Shown: positions 20,816 to 31,620, counted from the first letter of the stretch. The stretch is DNA of 64,000 nucleotides from Smittia aterrima (GCA_033063855.1 CP093831.1:24242001-24306000), one strand, 5' to 3'. The notes: generated from the sequence alone by a model not told the origin. A program made the numbers and translations.

Positions 20816-21542
20816 TGTAGGTTGTATATTGCCATAACAAATATTAAAACTGATTCGATGAAATTTTCGTAAGCGACTGAACTGTTTATTTATCAAAACA
20901 AAGAGATTAAAATTGAACTTTTATTACTTTAAGTAGTTCAATAGATAGCAATAGATAAGACTTAATATACTGATTCATCCATTTCCATTAATTGCCGTAT
21001 GACATTCTCACGTTGTTTCCAATCACTTTTGATTCACGTTGTTTACAATCACAGTGTAGATCAGAACTTTTCTTGACAACCGGAAACATTTGTTATTTCA
21101 TTTCTTTTTTTAAAAAATCCACAATAAAAAAATCGTAGCAGAAAATAAATTATCTAATTGACTTCATTTATTTGAGTTTTTAAGTTTAAAGGTTTATATA
21201 GATATTTTTTTTATTATTTTGAACTCTCTGTAATAAATGGAATCTCCAGTAAAATTGTCGGGGAAAATTAAAGATTTGTAAGCGGAAACTTTCATCACGT
21301 CGAAAATGATTTCTGAGATAATCCTAACAAAATAAAAGGGAAATTCCCTTTTGAAAATTCCTTTAAACAGAAAATCTGTTATTTTTATTAGGGATTTTCC
21401 GGATTCCCTTAACGCGAGCGATTTCATGTGATAAGGAAATCATATAAATTGATTGATTTTTTCTAGGAACATTATCAATCGTGAAATCGAATTCATTCAA
21501 TTAAAACTTTCATTCTCGCTTCAAAGTCAAACCTTTTTTAAA
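20816..21542. other. Intergenic region
   Basis: Separates the divergent thioredoxin-fold gene and the glycine-rich secreted gene. A minus-strand open frame at 21194-21427 has no recognisable features. TATAAAT at 21443-21449 lies about 100 bp before the ATG at 21543 and may be that gene's TATA box. Nothing else seen. Confidence 0.35.
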
Positions 21543-22074
21543 ATGAAGATTTGTTTGGTTCTGTGCTTCTTCGCATTATTCAGTGCTGCAATTGCTAAAC
21601 CTCGTAAGTACATCAAGTTTTAAAATCCGAATTCAAAACTTTAATTAAAGACTTTCCTAAATTCTAGAGTTTATAGTTTACACCATCGGAGGAGATGATC
21701 AAAGTGAAGGAATGGGCGGAGGAATGGGCGGTCAAAGCCAGGGCGGATTCGGAGGACAAAATCAAGGTGGCTCAGATTTATTAAGCTTGTTGATGGGCGG
21801 AGGTCAAAGCCAAGGAGGATTTGGGGGTCAAAGCCAAGGAGGATTTGGAGGTCAAAGCCAAGGAGGATTTGGAAGCCAAAGTCCAGGAGGATTCGGAAGC
21901 CAGATGGGAGGATTCGGAAGCCAGATAGGAGGATTCGGAAGCCAGATGGGAGGATTTGGAAGCCAGATGGGAGGGATGGGAATGGGTGGAATGGCGATGC
22001 ACAGAAGTGTGCAAACACAATGCACCAATGGAGTTTGTCAAACTCGAACATGTATAAATGGACAATGTAGTTAA
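21543..22074 (+). CDS. Secreted Gly/Gln/Ser-rich repeat protein with CX4C-X4-CX4C end
   Basis: Exons 21543-21603 and 21668-22074 encode 155 residues. Exon 1 is a signal peptide ending IAKP plus one base. The mature protein is dominated by short repeats: GGQSQGGF units, then GGFGSQMGGFGSQIGG units. The last 25 residues are different: VQTQCTNGVCQTRTCINGQC, that is C-TNGV-C-QTRT-C-INGQ-C. The same C-terminal motif closes the gene at 23710. Glycine-rich secreted repeats occur in cuticle, silk and antimicrobial proteins of insects; which applies here cannot be told. The repetitive core is liable to length change. AATAAA near 22118. Confidence 0.8.
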
Positions 22075-22569
22075 AACTCATTCATAATGAAGTTTGAGTT
22101 AGTTACGCAAAGGAAATTAATAAAAAAAAATACGAAATATGTTTTATTGTTGTGCTCTTAGCTCTGTTGAGTAATTTCTAATTTTGAAAGAACTTTCCAC
22201 TGAAAATTCTACTTCACTAAGACAAACTTTATGTTGCAATGCTCTTAAAAAGTCTTTAAGAAAATAAAATATTTACCGGCAAAGCAAAATATAAATTTAT
22301 TGTTTATTTATTTTACAATCATTAATCGGTAATGATGCATCGCAATTTCTTCAAGGCTTATCAATAAAATTTTCCTCTGCTGATTATTTTGTCGCAACTT
22401 TCTGTGCTAAGTCGGCAAAATTGTTATCAGTCTAGAAAAAAAATAAACTTCTGAATGTCGACTGAAAAACAATTTTAAAATCAAATATAAAGATTATTTT
22501 TGTAGAGAAAGTTTCAGTTATCAAATATTATTTGAAGGAATAAAACGTTTGAACAATATTATTCGCAAA
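22075..22569. other. Intergenic, contains core promoter of the next gene
   Basis: AT-rich spacer. A TATA box and initiator at 22486-22518 serve the gene at 22570. A weak minus-strand exon-like stretch near 22380-22435 (acceptor followed by NNFADLAQKVATK and a stop) has no partner exon and is not called. Confidence 0.35.
22486..22518 (+). promoter_or_regulatory. TATA box and initiator
   Basis: TATAAAG begins at 22486 and an arthropod initiator TTCAGTT has its A at 22516, exactly 30 bp from the first T of the TATA box. The ATG of the histidine/glycine-rich secreted gene follows at 22570, implying a 54-base leader. Spacing and both motifs match the focused-promoter consensus known from Drosophila. 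Confidence 0.6.
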
Positions 22570-23014
22570 ATGAAGATAAGCTTAATCCTTCTCGTTGCAC
22601 TTTTCGGCATCGCTGCTGCCACGCCTCGTAAGTATTTTGAATAATTCTATGTTTCATATTTCTTCCATTCTCCTTTAAATTAAAGTGTATGGAGAACGAG
22701 GAGCAGGGCAGAGACACAGCGGAGAATCATTGAATCGAGGTCACTCTAACGACAATGATCGCTCTAGAGGCCTCTCCGGATATGGAGGATACCAATTGAA
22801 TGGTCAGAGACAAACTGGAGATTCTCACAACCGAGGCTTCCAACAAGGGAACAATCAAAGACATAGCGGAGAATCGCACAATCGAGGCGGAGAATCGCAC
22901 AATCGAGGCTTCGATCGTCACAGAGAAACTTCACATGGAAGAAGACCTAATGACATCCAACAATCAGGCCGTCACCACGATAACTCCTACTCTTACCAAA
23001 AACAAGGATACTAA
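22570..23014 (+). CDS. Secreted Gly/His/Asn/Arg-rich repeat protein
   Basis: Exons 22570-22627 and 22686-23014 encode 128 residues. Exon 1 is a signal peptide (MKISLILLVALFGIAAATP) with the cluster's phase-1 donor. The mature chain is hydrophilic and repetitive, built on variants of QRHSGESHNRG (residues about 25-85), with no cysteine. High Gly, His, Arg and Asn content resembles some insect glycine-rich antimicrobial or metal-binding peptides, but no family can be named. It sits between the two CX4C genes and shares their exon design and signal peptide style, so it looks like a paralogue whose mature part was replaced or has diverged. Confidence 0.78.
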
Positions 23015-23709
23015 GCAGAACGCACCTGACAATTGCTAATTGTCACTTGAAATTTCGTCAACTGTTTTGTAAAAAATATGGAATAAATAATATTCAGAAG
23101 TAGTTTCGTTGTTTTTACAATTAAACAAAATAGTTTAATCATTTGATAGACAATCATGAATTGCAAGTTGTTCACTTGAACGTTTATTGTCATGTTAGAG
23201 TTGCTTGCGTTAAATGCTTTTCCTAATCAGATCGTTAATCATGTATTAAACTGAAAGCGACAGGAATGAAAATGATAACGACAACGATCGTTGTAGAGTA
23301 TTCTATGGCTCAACCTTTCGACATTATTCTCGTTACGCATGGCAACCAACAACAAACAAATGAATATTATTAACAGGAAGTTCTTTTGCACTTACAATTT
23401 ATTTGTCTCATTAAATTTCTCGCCGATCTTCGATTCTCTGAAATCATTTCTTTATCAAGAATGTGATCGGCTAGCCGCGAACGTCACTTTGATTGAATTA
23501 TGAACGCAAACAAGTAATTTGCAGTTATAAAGCGCATCGTTGCAATCGTTCTACGCAATCAGCCGTCAATCACATTGACGAGAAACGTGATTGTGATTGT
23601 AATAAATTCTCTGGCTTGTCGAGGAAAGCTTCCAGTAGCTGACAAGTTTTCACAAGCTTTAAAGCAATTGTCGTTTTTCCTTTCAACTGCGTGTGAAAAT
23701 CATTGAAAA
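23015..23709. other. Intergenic
   Basis: Holds the 3' UTR of the previous gene (AATAAA near 23082) and the promoter of the next. TATAAAG at 23526 with TCAG at 23559 is a plausible core promoter for the gene at 23710. No ORF of note. Confidence 0.35.
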
Positions 23710-24038
23710 ATGAAGATTTGTTTGATTCTTCTCGTTGTTCTCGTTAGTTTTTGCTATGCCCGACCTAGTGAGAAGACTCGAAACTTTGTTAAATGAAATT
23801 GCGAATAATTCAAAACGATTTGTTTGTAGACCCTGCAATTGAAGGTTCTCCAGAGATTGATTCATCGGAAATGCTGACACCTTCATACGGCTCTCGATCA
23901 TCACCGGGTGGTGGTAGTCCAACAGATGTAGACGGCAACACTGTCATTCGTTCTTATAAAAAAGCCGTAACTTGTTTCAACGGAGCATGCCAAACAACAA
24001 TTTGTATCAATGGAGTTTGTGAAACTAAGTCAACGTAA
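23710..24038 (+). CDS. Small secreted CX4C-X4-CX4C protein
   Basis: Exons 23710-23767 and 23830-24038 encode 88 residues. Exon 1 is a signal peptide (MKICLILLVVLVSFCYARP) followed by one base, as in its neighbours; MKICL is shared with the gene at 21543. The mature part has a short Ser/Pro/Gly-rich spacer and ends C-FNGA-C-QTTI-C-INGV-C-ETKST. Compared with the 21543 protein it lacks the glycine repeat and has the cysteine motif as its main feature. This suggests the motif is the conserved functional unit. AATAAA about 10 bases after the stop. Function unknown. Confidence 0.78.
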
Positions 24039-25008
24039 GAAGTAGAATTTTAATAAATAAAAAATTGTTTACTTTGAACTTTGATCTCTTCGATGTGATT
24101 CAAATTCTCGCGACTGGTTTGACAAAAGCAATCGGGACCCTTCTCAGAAAAAATCTTCTTTCGAAATAAATCGCGATGTCTCACCGCGGAATTTCCATAA
24201 ACAAGAATCGGCTTTGAGCTTCTCTCAAAAATTTATTTCGAGCGATTTGATTCGAACACGAACAACAAGATCGAGCTATGTGAGTCACAGAGAAAACCAG
24301 ATAGCGACAATTAAGTTGTAGCTAGCAATTCTTAAGAAGCATTATCCGTATAAACATATTTACCACGCCGTACCGGGCGACCTTCAATGAGAAACAGTCT
24401 GAACAGCTAACTAAGTATAAATATAGAAATGAGAGAAAGAGTCGCTTAACCATTGTTGACTTTGTTTTTTGCGTCACACCATTGAATCGATCGTGCTCGC
24501 CGGAACGGAATTTCTAACTTCATTACAACTTCTGACTTGCTAATTGTATCTCATGATCTTTTAGGTGATTACAACTGGCGTCGTTTACTTTATGAGTTGA
24601 ATTGATGATCGTCGTGTAAATGCAAAAACTAAACTCGCTACAAATGGTTCGTAGTTCATCTTTCGTGTATGAGACGCCGCTCACTGACAAGTAACAAACT
24701 CGTTTTAGCAACGACAAATTAACTTACACCCAAAAAAAAATATCATTGATTCATATTTTTCTTTTCTTCTTCGCCAAGTTCTTTCAATATTTCTTTCTTC
24801 ATTCGAGCTTTAAGACGACAACAACAACGACGACGACGATCAGCGTGGTGATCATAAAGGGGGGATCACGACAAAAACAACGATGATTTCATTTACTCGC
24901 GCAGTTATTCCGCACATTTCATTACAGTCGCACGTCAACCTCCCGAGAGAGCCACAAAAGTTTAAGTTTTAATTCCAAATAGAGTTGCACAAGAGAGATC
25001 GTTGCAAG
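24039..25008. other. Intergenic / 5' region of the proline-rich secreted gene
   Basis: About 1 kb with no convincing coding sequence. A TATA-like TATAAATATA near 24416 sits about 590 bp before the ATG at 25009 and could start a long leader or an unseen 5' exon. A tract of ACA/ACG triplets lies near 24820-24842. Confidence 0.35.
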
Positions 25009-27563
25009 ATGATTTCATGTAGAATGTGCTTGGCGTTCGCGGGTTGTTTATTTATTAGCGCCATTAGTGGATTACCGCTCGCCAATCAAAAGTCAACAGA
25101 AAGTCCAGGTAAAGAGAGACAAATTATCGAACTCATCTTAAGTGACACTAATCAAACATTTCGACAAATGAACATTACGACATCACATTCCGGTGAAAGG
25201 CAATTGCGACACATCAGACATAACAATTGAAGACTTTTGCTAAGCAATTTTCTTCTCAAGGTCAATGAAAAGATCTTTGAGAATCTCAACGAAGGTTAAC
25301 GAGAAGTGAGAGAAGAGAGGACGCTCTTCAACAATGGTGCGAAAATTTTCGCGCAATGACATCAAAGTTGTTCTAGCCGCTGATGACAGCCACTTAGTCG
25401 GAATATTTTTTTTTCCATTCGTTCAAGTCCCCAAAAAACTTGATTAAGGTGTTTCCTTCATTAGATTTTTATATTCAGCTTCGAGCAGCCGACAATGTCG
25501 ACTTTTTGATTTGCATTCGACACAATGAACGTTTCACACTTTTCCTGGAATTAAAATTCCTTTCCGTGTTTAAAGTTGAAGTGCGATTTGTCGAGATTGC
25601 TTGCTTTTAATTTCTGATAGAACTCTTGTTTTGAATATGAGTCAAGATTTGCTTAAAATATATTTCTAAGCGGATCTTTTAAATTCCTAAAAAGTTTACC
25701 TTTCGACGACCCACAAAAGTAAACACAATGGCAAACTCTAACAGTAGCAACTAACCTCGTCCATGGAGCTTCCAATTCAAACTCGTAAGCTTAAGTCATC
25801 GATCACATGATGAGATGTTAACGGTGTGAATTGCTCAACATTGCCATCTGTCATCTTCCCGCCTTCAGCTACTTACAATAACAATGTGCTAAACATATTT
25901 TGCGCCACACATCAATCGCCTTAAAGAGTCGCTTTATCGCTTAACATTTCAATCAACAACCATGAAGCTTTACTAAAGTCATAACTTAATTCATTGTTGT
26001 CTTAATTGGTTTTCAGTAATTTTCATTGATTTCACTTACGAAGGTAAACCTGGAGAGAAGAGTTTGAGATCTCTCGATCAGGTATCTTACCAAGACGGAG
26101 TCAACCGAGCAAGAAGTGACTTCATACAAACTGACAGTTATGGGAATCCAGTGAACTACGATTCACTTGAAGCGATTGACGCGAGGAAACCGAGCAAGCA
26201 AGCAGATCCAAATAAATTTATTATTCCTGGTTACGCTTCGGGAATTTTGCGACCGCATGAAGTTCCAACGAGAAGCAATTTCAATGGAGAGACTGGAAGA
26301 ACTCTCGGAGGAGACGATCGAATTCATTTCATTGATCCATTTCAAAACGCGCAACCATCTCCAAATTTGTTAGCCCCATCATTTGGAACTGAACCAAATC
26401 CAAACGTTTTACCTTCGCAAGCTCCAATCGACATTCCAAGGCCAAACATTAACGCTCCTGAGACACCGCAAGCTCCTGAGATCGATGATCCGTTGAATCA
26501 TATTTTAACGCCTCCGCAAAACGATGATTCAGGCGGTTCCCCGTTGTTTTCGTCTCAAGAGCCGATCGTAAATCTACAACAACCAGCATTGGCACAAGGT
26601 TTGATTCCACCGCAAGCTCCGTCACAAGGCCCAGGAATTAATATTCCAAGACCAAACCTCGATGCATCAGAAACTCCAATTGATAACTCCAACGGTCCAT
26701 TGAACCAAGGTTTACTTCCTCCAACTGATTCGTCTTCATTGTCGAGTCCGACATTCGCTAATGGGAATCAAGATGGTCCCGTCATCATCACCGATGCTAA
26801 CTTTGCTCCAAAACCTTCAAACGGTCTTCTTCCACCGAAAGATGTTTCGCCAAATGAAATTAATTATCAATCTAATGATGGACTCGAAAATACTCAACCA
26901 ACAGCATCGACAGTAAATAAATTTTCTTTCGGTGGAGCTCCAGGAGTTCTTGGACAAGCAGCTGGCGCCGTCACAGGCGCAGTTGATAAAGTTCAAAATA
27001 AATTCACTGGATCGTTTGGAGGTTCGCAAGGAGTTTTAGGAGGCGCCCCAGTTAATCAAATTCCTGTCGTGGTTGTCCAAGGTCCATTCAATCCACCACC
27101 AAGAGCAACGCCAACAATTCAAACATTTGCATCGCAAGCTCCTAAAGCAACTGTTGATAAATATCAAGGAAGCTTTGGAGGATCACCCGGAGTTTTAAGC
27201 AACAACAATGCTCAAATTCAACCTCTCCCCACACTTTCAAGTCCTCCAGTGTCAACCACTTTTGCAAGTCAATCAAGCTTGCCATCTGATAAATTCAGTG
27301 GCTCATTTGGCGGAGCTCCAGGAGTTTTAGGAAGCAGCAAACCAGCTTCATCTGATAAATTCAGTGGCTCATTTGGCGGAGCTTCAGGATTACTAGGAAG
27401 TAGCAAGCCAGCGTCATCGCCTCTTCCACTTGCTAATCCAACAACTCAAACATTCAATCAACTTCTCAATGAAAGCAAAGACACTGAACAGAAAGAAGTT
27501 GGCGAGAAGTACACAGGTCACTTCGGAGGAGCTCCAGGAATATTGCGACCTTACGATAATTAA
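25009..27563 (+). CDS. Secreted Pro/Gly/Ser-rich repeat protein with SFGGAPGVL units
   Basis: Exon 25009-25108 (signal peptide, MCLAFAGCLFISAISGLPLA) joins exon 26017-27563 by a phase-1 intron of 908 bp; total about 548 residues. The first half is proline-rich with two copies of a longer unit (QAPIDIPRPNINAPETPQAP and a second form with INIPRPNLDASETP). The second half carries repeats of K-(F/Y)-x-G-SFGG-(A/S)-P-G-V-L, at least six times including the very C-terminus (HFGGAPGILRPYDN). There are almost no cysteines after the signal region. The composition fits a cuticular, peritrophic or other extracellular structural protein; I do not recognise a named family. The stop is followed within 5 bases by AATAAA. 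A decayed copy of a 3' piece lies at 28600-28690. Confidence 0.75.
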
Positions 27564-27781
27564 ATAAATTAATTTCCATCGAACCTTGTGATAAGATTTG
27601 AATTTCACTCATTCGTAATTTAAAAAAGAGTTGCAAGAATCTTGCCTTTGAATTTTATAAAATGTCATGCGATGCGATCAAACATAATAAAGATGATTAA
27701 AATGAAATTAATTCTTTCAGCGACTTTTCTGCAATTTCAGTTTATTTCTCTGATAACATTTTAATAAATGCGATTTAGGCG

Positions 27782-28477
27782 CTACCATGGCATCTTTGGA
27801 CTTCGGCATTTAGTTGCAACCTCGTCAATTAACAATTCCAAGTTTGTAATGATTTTTGGAAAACTTGTGTTGATGCAAATATTATCACGTAAAACAACCT
27901 TGGTCAATGTTGATGGAAAATTGGTGTCGATAAACATGAGGTGATTGTAAGAGGCTGAGAATACTTCCAATTTTGTATTCATCAATAGCAGATCAGCCGG
28001 CAAGATAATAAGATTGTCGTTATTATTGATGTAAAGTTCCTTTAATTCGGTTAAATCCACGAAAAGGTCTTTAGGCAGCCCCCTCAGGAAAGTTAATACA
28101 ATATTAAGTCTCCTTACTTTATTGCAGCCCTTGAAGACTTCGCGATCGATTCGTCTAATAGATGTGCCAAGCAAATAGATTTCTTCTAAGTTTTTAAAGA
28201 AATTGCACAGTTTTGTAGGAACATGCTCAGTTTCGACTAGTCCAAAAGTCAAACGTGTGATGTCGTCGTTTGTTTTGATTTTTGTTGTGTTATCTCTTAG
28301 TAAAAAATACTGTTCTAAGTAAACTTCTGTGACTGCGATGTCCGTTTCAAGGACTTCAAGCGCTCCCACAAAGCACTCATTTACTCCATGATATGATTGC
28401 AACCAACAATCCAAACGAAAACTCTCGACGTATTCGCAGAGGAATAAAGAGATTAGAAAATATTTGAAGAGCTCCAT
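27782..28477 (-). CDS. Secreted leucine-rich repeat protein A
   Basis: Single-exon gene, 231 residues. Signal peptide (MELFKYFLISLFLCEYVESF) then a Cys-containing N-cap region (LDCWLQSYHGVNECFV) and about five extracellular LRRs (LTFGLVETEHVPTKLCNFF, NLEEIYLLGTSIRRIDREVF, LRGLPKDLFVDLTELKELYI, LEVFSASYNHLMFIDTNF). There is no transmembrane segment, so it is probably secreted. It is a close paralogue of the gene at 30925-31620, including flanks on both sides. Compared with that copy, a TAG arises about six codons earlier. Secreted insect LRR proteins act in immunity or cell recognition; the specific role is unknown. Confidence 0.8.
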   Translation of the reverse strand: MELFKYFLISLFLCEYVESFRLDCWLQSYHGVNECFVGALEVLETDIAVTEVYLEQYFLLRDNTTKIKTNDDITRLTFGLVETEHVPTKLCNFFKNLEEIYLLGTSIRRIDREVFKGCNKVRRLNIVLTFLRGLPKDLFVDLTELKELYINNNDNLIILPADLLLMNTKLEVFSASYNHLMFIDTNFPSTLTKVVLRDNICINTSFPKIITNLELLIDEVATKCRSPKMPW

Positions 28478-28599
28478 GTTCTTTGATTAAAAGCTCGAAT
28501 TAAACTGAACAGTAATACGAATTTCAGATTTCTTATCGTTAAGTGTATGCTTACGCAACAGATCATTTTAAAAATACATTCAGAAGAAATTATTGTCAA

Positions 28600-28690
28600 T
28601 TGGCGTTTTAGGAAACAGCAAATCAGCTTCATTCTATTCCACTTGCTAAACCAACAACTCAAAAAATCTATCAACTTCCCAACAAACTTT
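28600..28690 (+). pseudogene. Relic of the SFGGAPGVL-repeat gene 3' exon
   Basis: The DNA here (GGCGTTTTAGGAAACAGCAA and on through CCACTTGCTAAACCAACAAC) matches 27326-27470 of the proline/glycine-rich secreted gene, including the stretch encoding GVLGSSKPAS and PLANPTTQTFNQLLN. Point changes and a small deletion break the frame. It therefore records a local duplication that carried the end of that gene beyond LRR gene A. Confidence 0.55.
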
Positions 28691-28827
28691 GTGTACTCGG
28701 ATTATCAATCGATAGATTTTAATTGTCAATCCTAACATTCGAAAACTTATCACAGATCAATCGAACATGTTTCATGTCTGTCGCTGCTAATGAAAACATA
28801 TTTCACTCTGAGGTCTTCGTTTCAACG

Positions 28828-30764
28828 ATGAAGACAATTTTTCTCTTTCTTCTTTTATTCGAAAGTTCATCTTCTGAATTCTCCAGTCTAATTCCTCAAG
28901 GAGTGGCTCAAGTGATTAGCGAATATTACGAGAAGCAACAAGAAAGATTCGACTTTGTTGTGGTTGGTAAAAAGACAAGTGAATTATTGTTTTTAGTGAA
29001 TGAAATTGTGCGAGCTAAGCCAGTGAACATTCCTTACAATCTGCACATCGCAAAAGAAGAAAAACAAAACTACAAACTTAAGCAAAAGTTGGATCAATCG
29101 GCTGTTTTTCTATTCGACAATCGTGACTCATTTTTTAAATTCTTCAAAGGTACCGTGAACTTGGTGAACAACGGTCATTATCTGATTTACATTCAAGATA
29201 CAAAGTACAAGCAAAGGGACCTACTAAGAAGAAATGTCACAGAGAAATCGATTCAACTGTGTTTTCTTCTTGAGAAAAACGATGAGACGTTGAAGCTAAT
29301 TACTTTTCAACAATTTCATCAGCCAAACTGTAGAGAATGGAAGGAGATCGAAGTGAACACGATGACCAAAGATCTTTGGGAAGATTCGGAGTTTTTCCCA
29401 AAAAGATTTGGAAACTTCAACGGATGTGAGCTGGTTGTTAGAGCCATAATGAGCTTTGCTCCTTATCTTGACTTCAAGAGAGCGAAGAACATCAAATATG
29501 GTTATGAAAAAAGAAAAGGAATCGTACTCAGAATTCACGAAACAATCGAAGATCTACATAACTTCACAACGTTCTACAAGATTGATAGTGATAAAAATTC
29601 GAACAAAAGCATTGTACAAGACTTTCGCATTGACACATTTCCTGAACGAGTCGTGGACGAAACTAAGAGCTTTCAACAATTCTCACACGCGTACTACACT
29701 CAACTTGATATAATTCTTATTCCTCCCGGAGAACTTTACACGCCGTTCGAGAAACTTTTTCTGCCTTTCGACTTCGAAGTTTGGATTTGGATGATCATCA
29801 CATTTTCTGCTGGAGTTTTCACGATAATTGTTCTGGAGTGTGCACCGAGATACATTCGAGACTTTGTTATCGGATCGAATGTGCAATCGCCTTTAATGAA
29901 CATGATGTGAGTCAGCTCATAAACTTTAAAATAATATTTAGTGAACAAAATATTTTTTCGTTAGGATCGGATGGTTCGGCGGAAGTCAAATGGCTTTGCC
30001 TCGGAGAAACTTTGCTCGCTATCTTCTAATGCTCTTCTTGCTATTCTGCCTCATCATGAGAACTGCTTATCAAGGAGTTCAATTCGATCTTCTCCGGAAA
30101 GAGTTGAGACGACCAGTCGTCAAAACAATTGACCAACTTCTGGAGCAGAATTTTGAAGTTTACACAAGTAATCTTTACTTTCAGCGATTGAAGTCAACAG
30201 ATTTTATGGAAAAGTAAATGAAAAAAAAAATGCTTAATGAGACAAAAACGACATTTCAATACTTCCAGAGCCAGACTGCGACAACTGAACCAATCGATAT
30301 ACTATAGCCTTAGTGAAACCGAGAAGTTTTTGTCAGTTGGATCTCGAAAATCAATTCTTGTTTGGGATTGGAAATACAACAATTTTCTCAGGGAAACTAA
30401 CGGATACTTTCAGCCGCAAAAGCTTCAGCAGATATTTGGCACAAACTTAATGGGAATAATTATGGACAAGTTTAATTTCATGTTCGATACATACAATCAT
30501 CGCATCCTGCAATTGGTGGAATCTGGAATTGTCGAAAAAATAATTTCTGATGAAGCAAACATCTACTCGCCACCAAAACCCGATGACGGACCAAAAGTTT
30601 TGAACTTAAACGATTTGAGTGTTTTATTTAAAGTTTGGCTTTTCTTTGTGTCGATTGCTGTTCTCTCTTTCGCACTTGAAGGGTTTGTTTTCACTCTTAA
30701 TGTCACAGCTTTGCCAAAATGCATAATTTCTCCTTCGAGTGAAACTCAATTTTCAAATAATTGA
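28828..30764 (+). CDS. Divergent ionotropic receptor (IR, iGluR-like)
   Basis: Exons 28828-29906, 29965-30213 and 30269-30764 encode 607 residues. The ATG at 28828 starts a signal peptide (MKTIFLFLLLFESSSS). An extracellular N-terminal part of about 300 residues precedes the ligand-gated channel core: M1 (VWIWMIITFSAGVFTIIVLE), a pore-side region FGGSQMALPRRNFARY, M2/M3 (LLMLFLLFCLIMRTAYQGVQ), ligand lobe S2, and the last membrane helix (LFKVWLFFVSIAVLSFALEG). Order and length match insect antennal/gustatory IRs. The TAYQG-type sequence stands where iGluRs have SYTANLAAF, as in divergent IRs. Likely a chemosensory receptor acting with a co-receptor; ligand unknown. It sits between two opposite-strand LRR paralogues. 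AATAAAG near 30816. Confidence 0.85.
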
Positions 30765-30924
30765 TTATAGAACGACCTTTTGAGAGTTTGCTTTTACTGT
30801 TTGTTGCTTTATCAAAATAAAGCTTTTGGCATGAAATTCTGTTTGTGAAAAACAATAAACGATTTCTGAGCTGAAAACTTACAGAAATAATCAACATCCG
30901 AATTTCAAAATTGATAACATTTTA

Positions 30925-31620
30925 TTAAAAGCGATTTAGGCGATACGATCTCTTCATTAAACTTTCGCATTTAGCTGCAACCTCATCGATGAATAATTCA
31001 AAGTCTGATACGTCATCTGGATATCTCTTGTTAATGCAAGCGTTATTACGTAAGGTAATCCTGTTCAATGTTGATGGAAAATCGGTGTCGATAATGCTAA
31101 GTTGATTATAATCTGCTTCGAATACTTCCAATTTTGTATTCATCAAGAGCAAATCAGCCGGCAAGAAAACAAGTTTGTCGTTATGTTTAATAGAAAGTTC
31201 CTTTAGTTCGGGTAAGTCCACGAAAAGATCTGCGGGCAGTGTCTCCAGGGCAGTGAGCTTGATCCAAACTCGCGATACTTTGTTACAGTTAGTGAAGACT
31301 TCGCGATTGATTCGAATTATAAATCTGCCGTACAAAACTATTTTTTCCAAGTTAGGAAAGAAATAGCAGACATTTGTTGGAACACGTTCAGTCTCGACTT
31401 TTCCAATAGAAAAATATGCTACGTCGTAGTTTGTTTTGATTCCTGTTGACGTGAAGTTTCCCGAAATTTCTGTGATGGCGATGTCGTCTTCAAGGACATT
31501 TAGTGTGCTCACCGAGCATTGAAGTACTCCTCGGATTGAACGGAACAGACAATCCAGACGAAAACTCTCGACGGATTCCCAGAGGAATAAAGAGATTAGA
31601 AAATATTTGAAGAGCTCCAT
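30925..31620 (-). CDS. Secreted leucine-rich repeat protein B
   Basis: Single exon, 231 residues, paralogue of the gene at 27782. Signal peptide (MELFKYFLISLFLWESVESF), then LDCLFRSIRGVLQCSV and LRRs (FFPNLEKIVLYGRFIIRINR, LETLPADLFVDLPELKELSI, LEVFEADYNQLSIIDTDF). It ends RSYRLNRF and the stop TAA overlaps an AATAAA signal (30926-30921). Upstream DNA up to about 31690 is also similar to that upstream of copy A, so the duplication included the promoter. Middle regions differ much more than the signal peptide and the repeat FLPADLLLMNTKLEVF, suggesting divergence of the binding face. Confidence 0.8.
   Translation of the reverse strand: MELFKYFLISLFLWESVESFRLDCLFRSIRGVLQCSVSTLNVLEDDIAITEISGNFTSTGIKTNYDVAYFSIGKVETERVPTNVCYFFPNLEKIVLYGRFIIRINREVFTNCNKVSRVWIKLTALETLPADLFVDLPELKELSIKHNDKLVFLPADLLLMNTKLEVFEADYNQLSIIDTDFPSTLNRITLRNNACINKRYPDDVSDFELFIDEVAAKCESLMKRSYRLNRF

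Noticed and set aside
21194..21427. 77-codon minus-strand frame
   Set aside because: Low-complexity hydrophobic and lysine-rich, no supporting signals.
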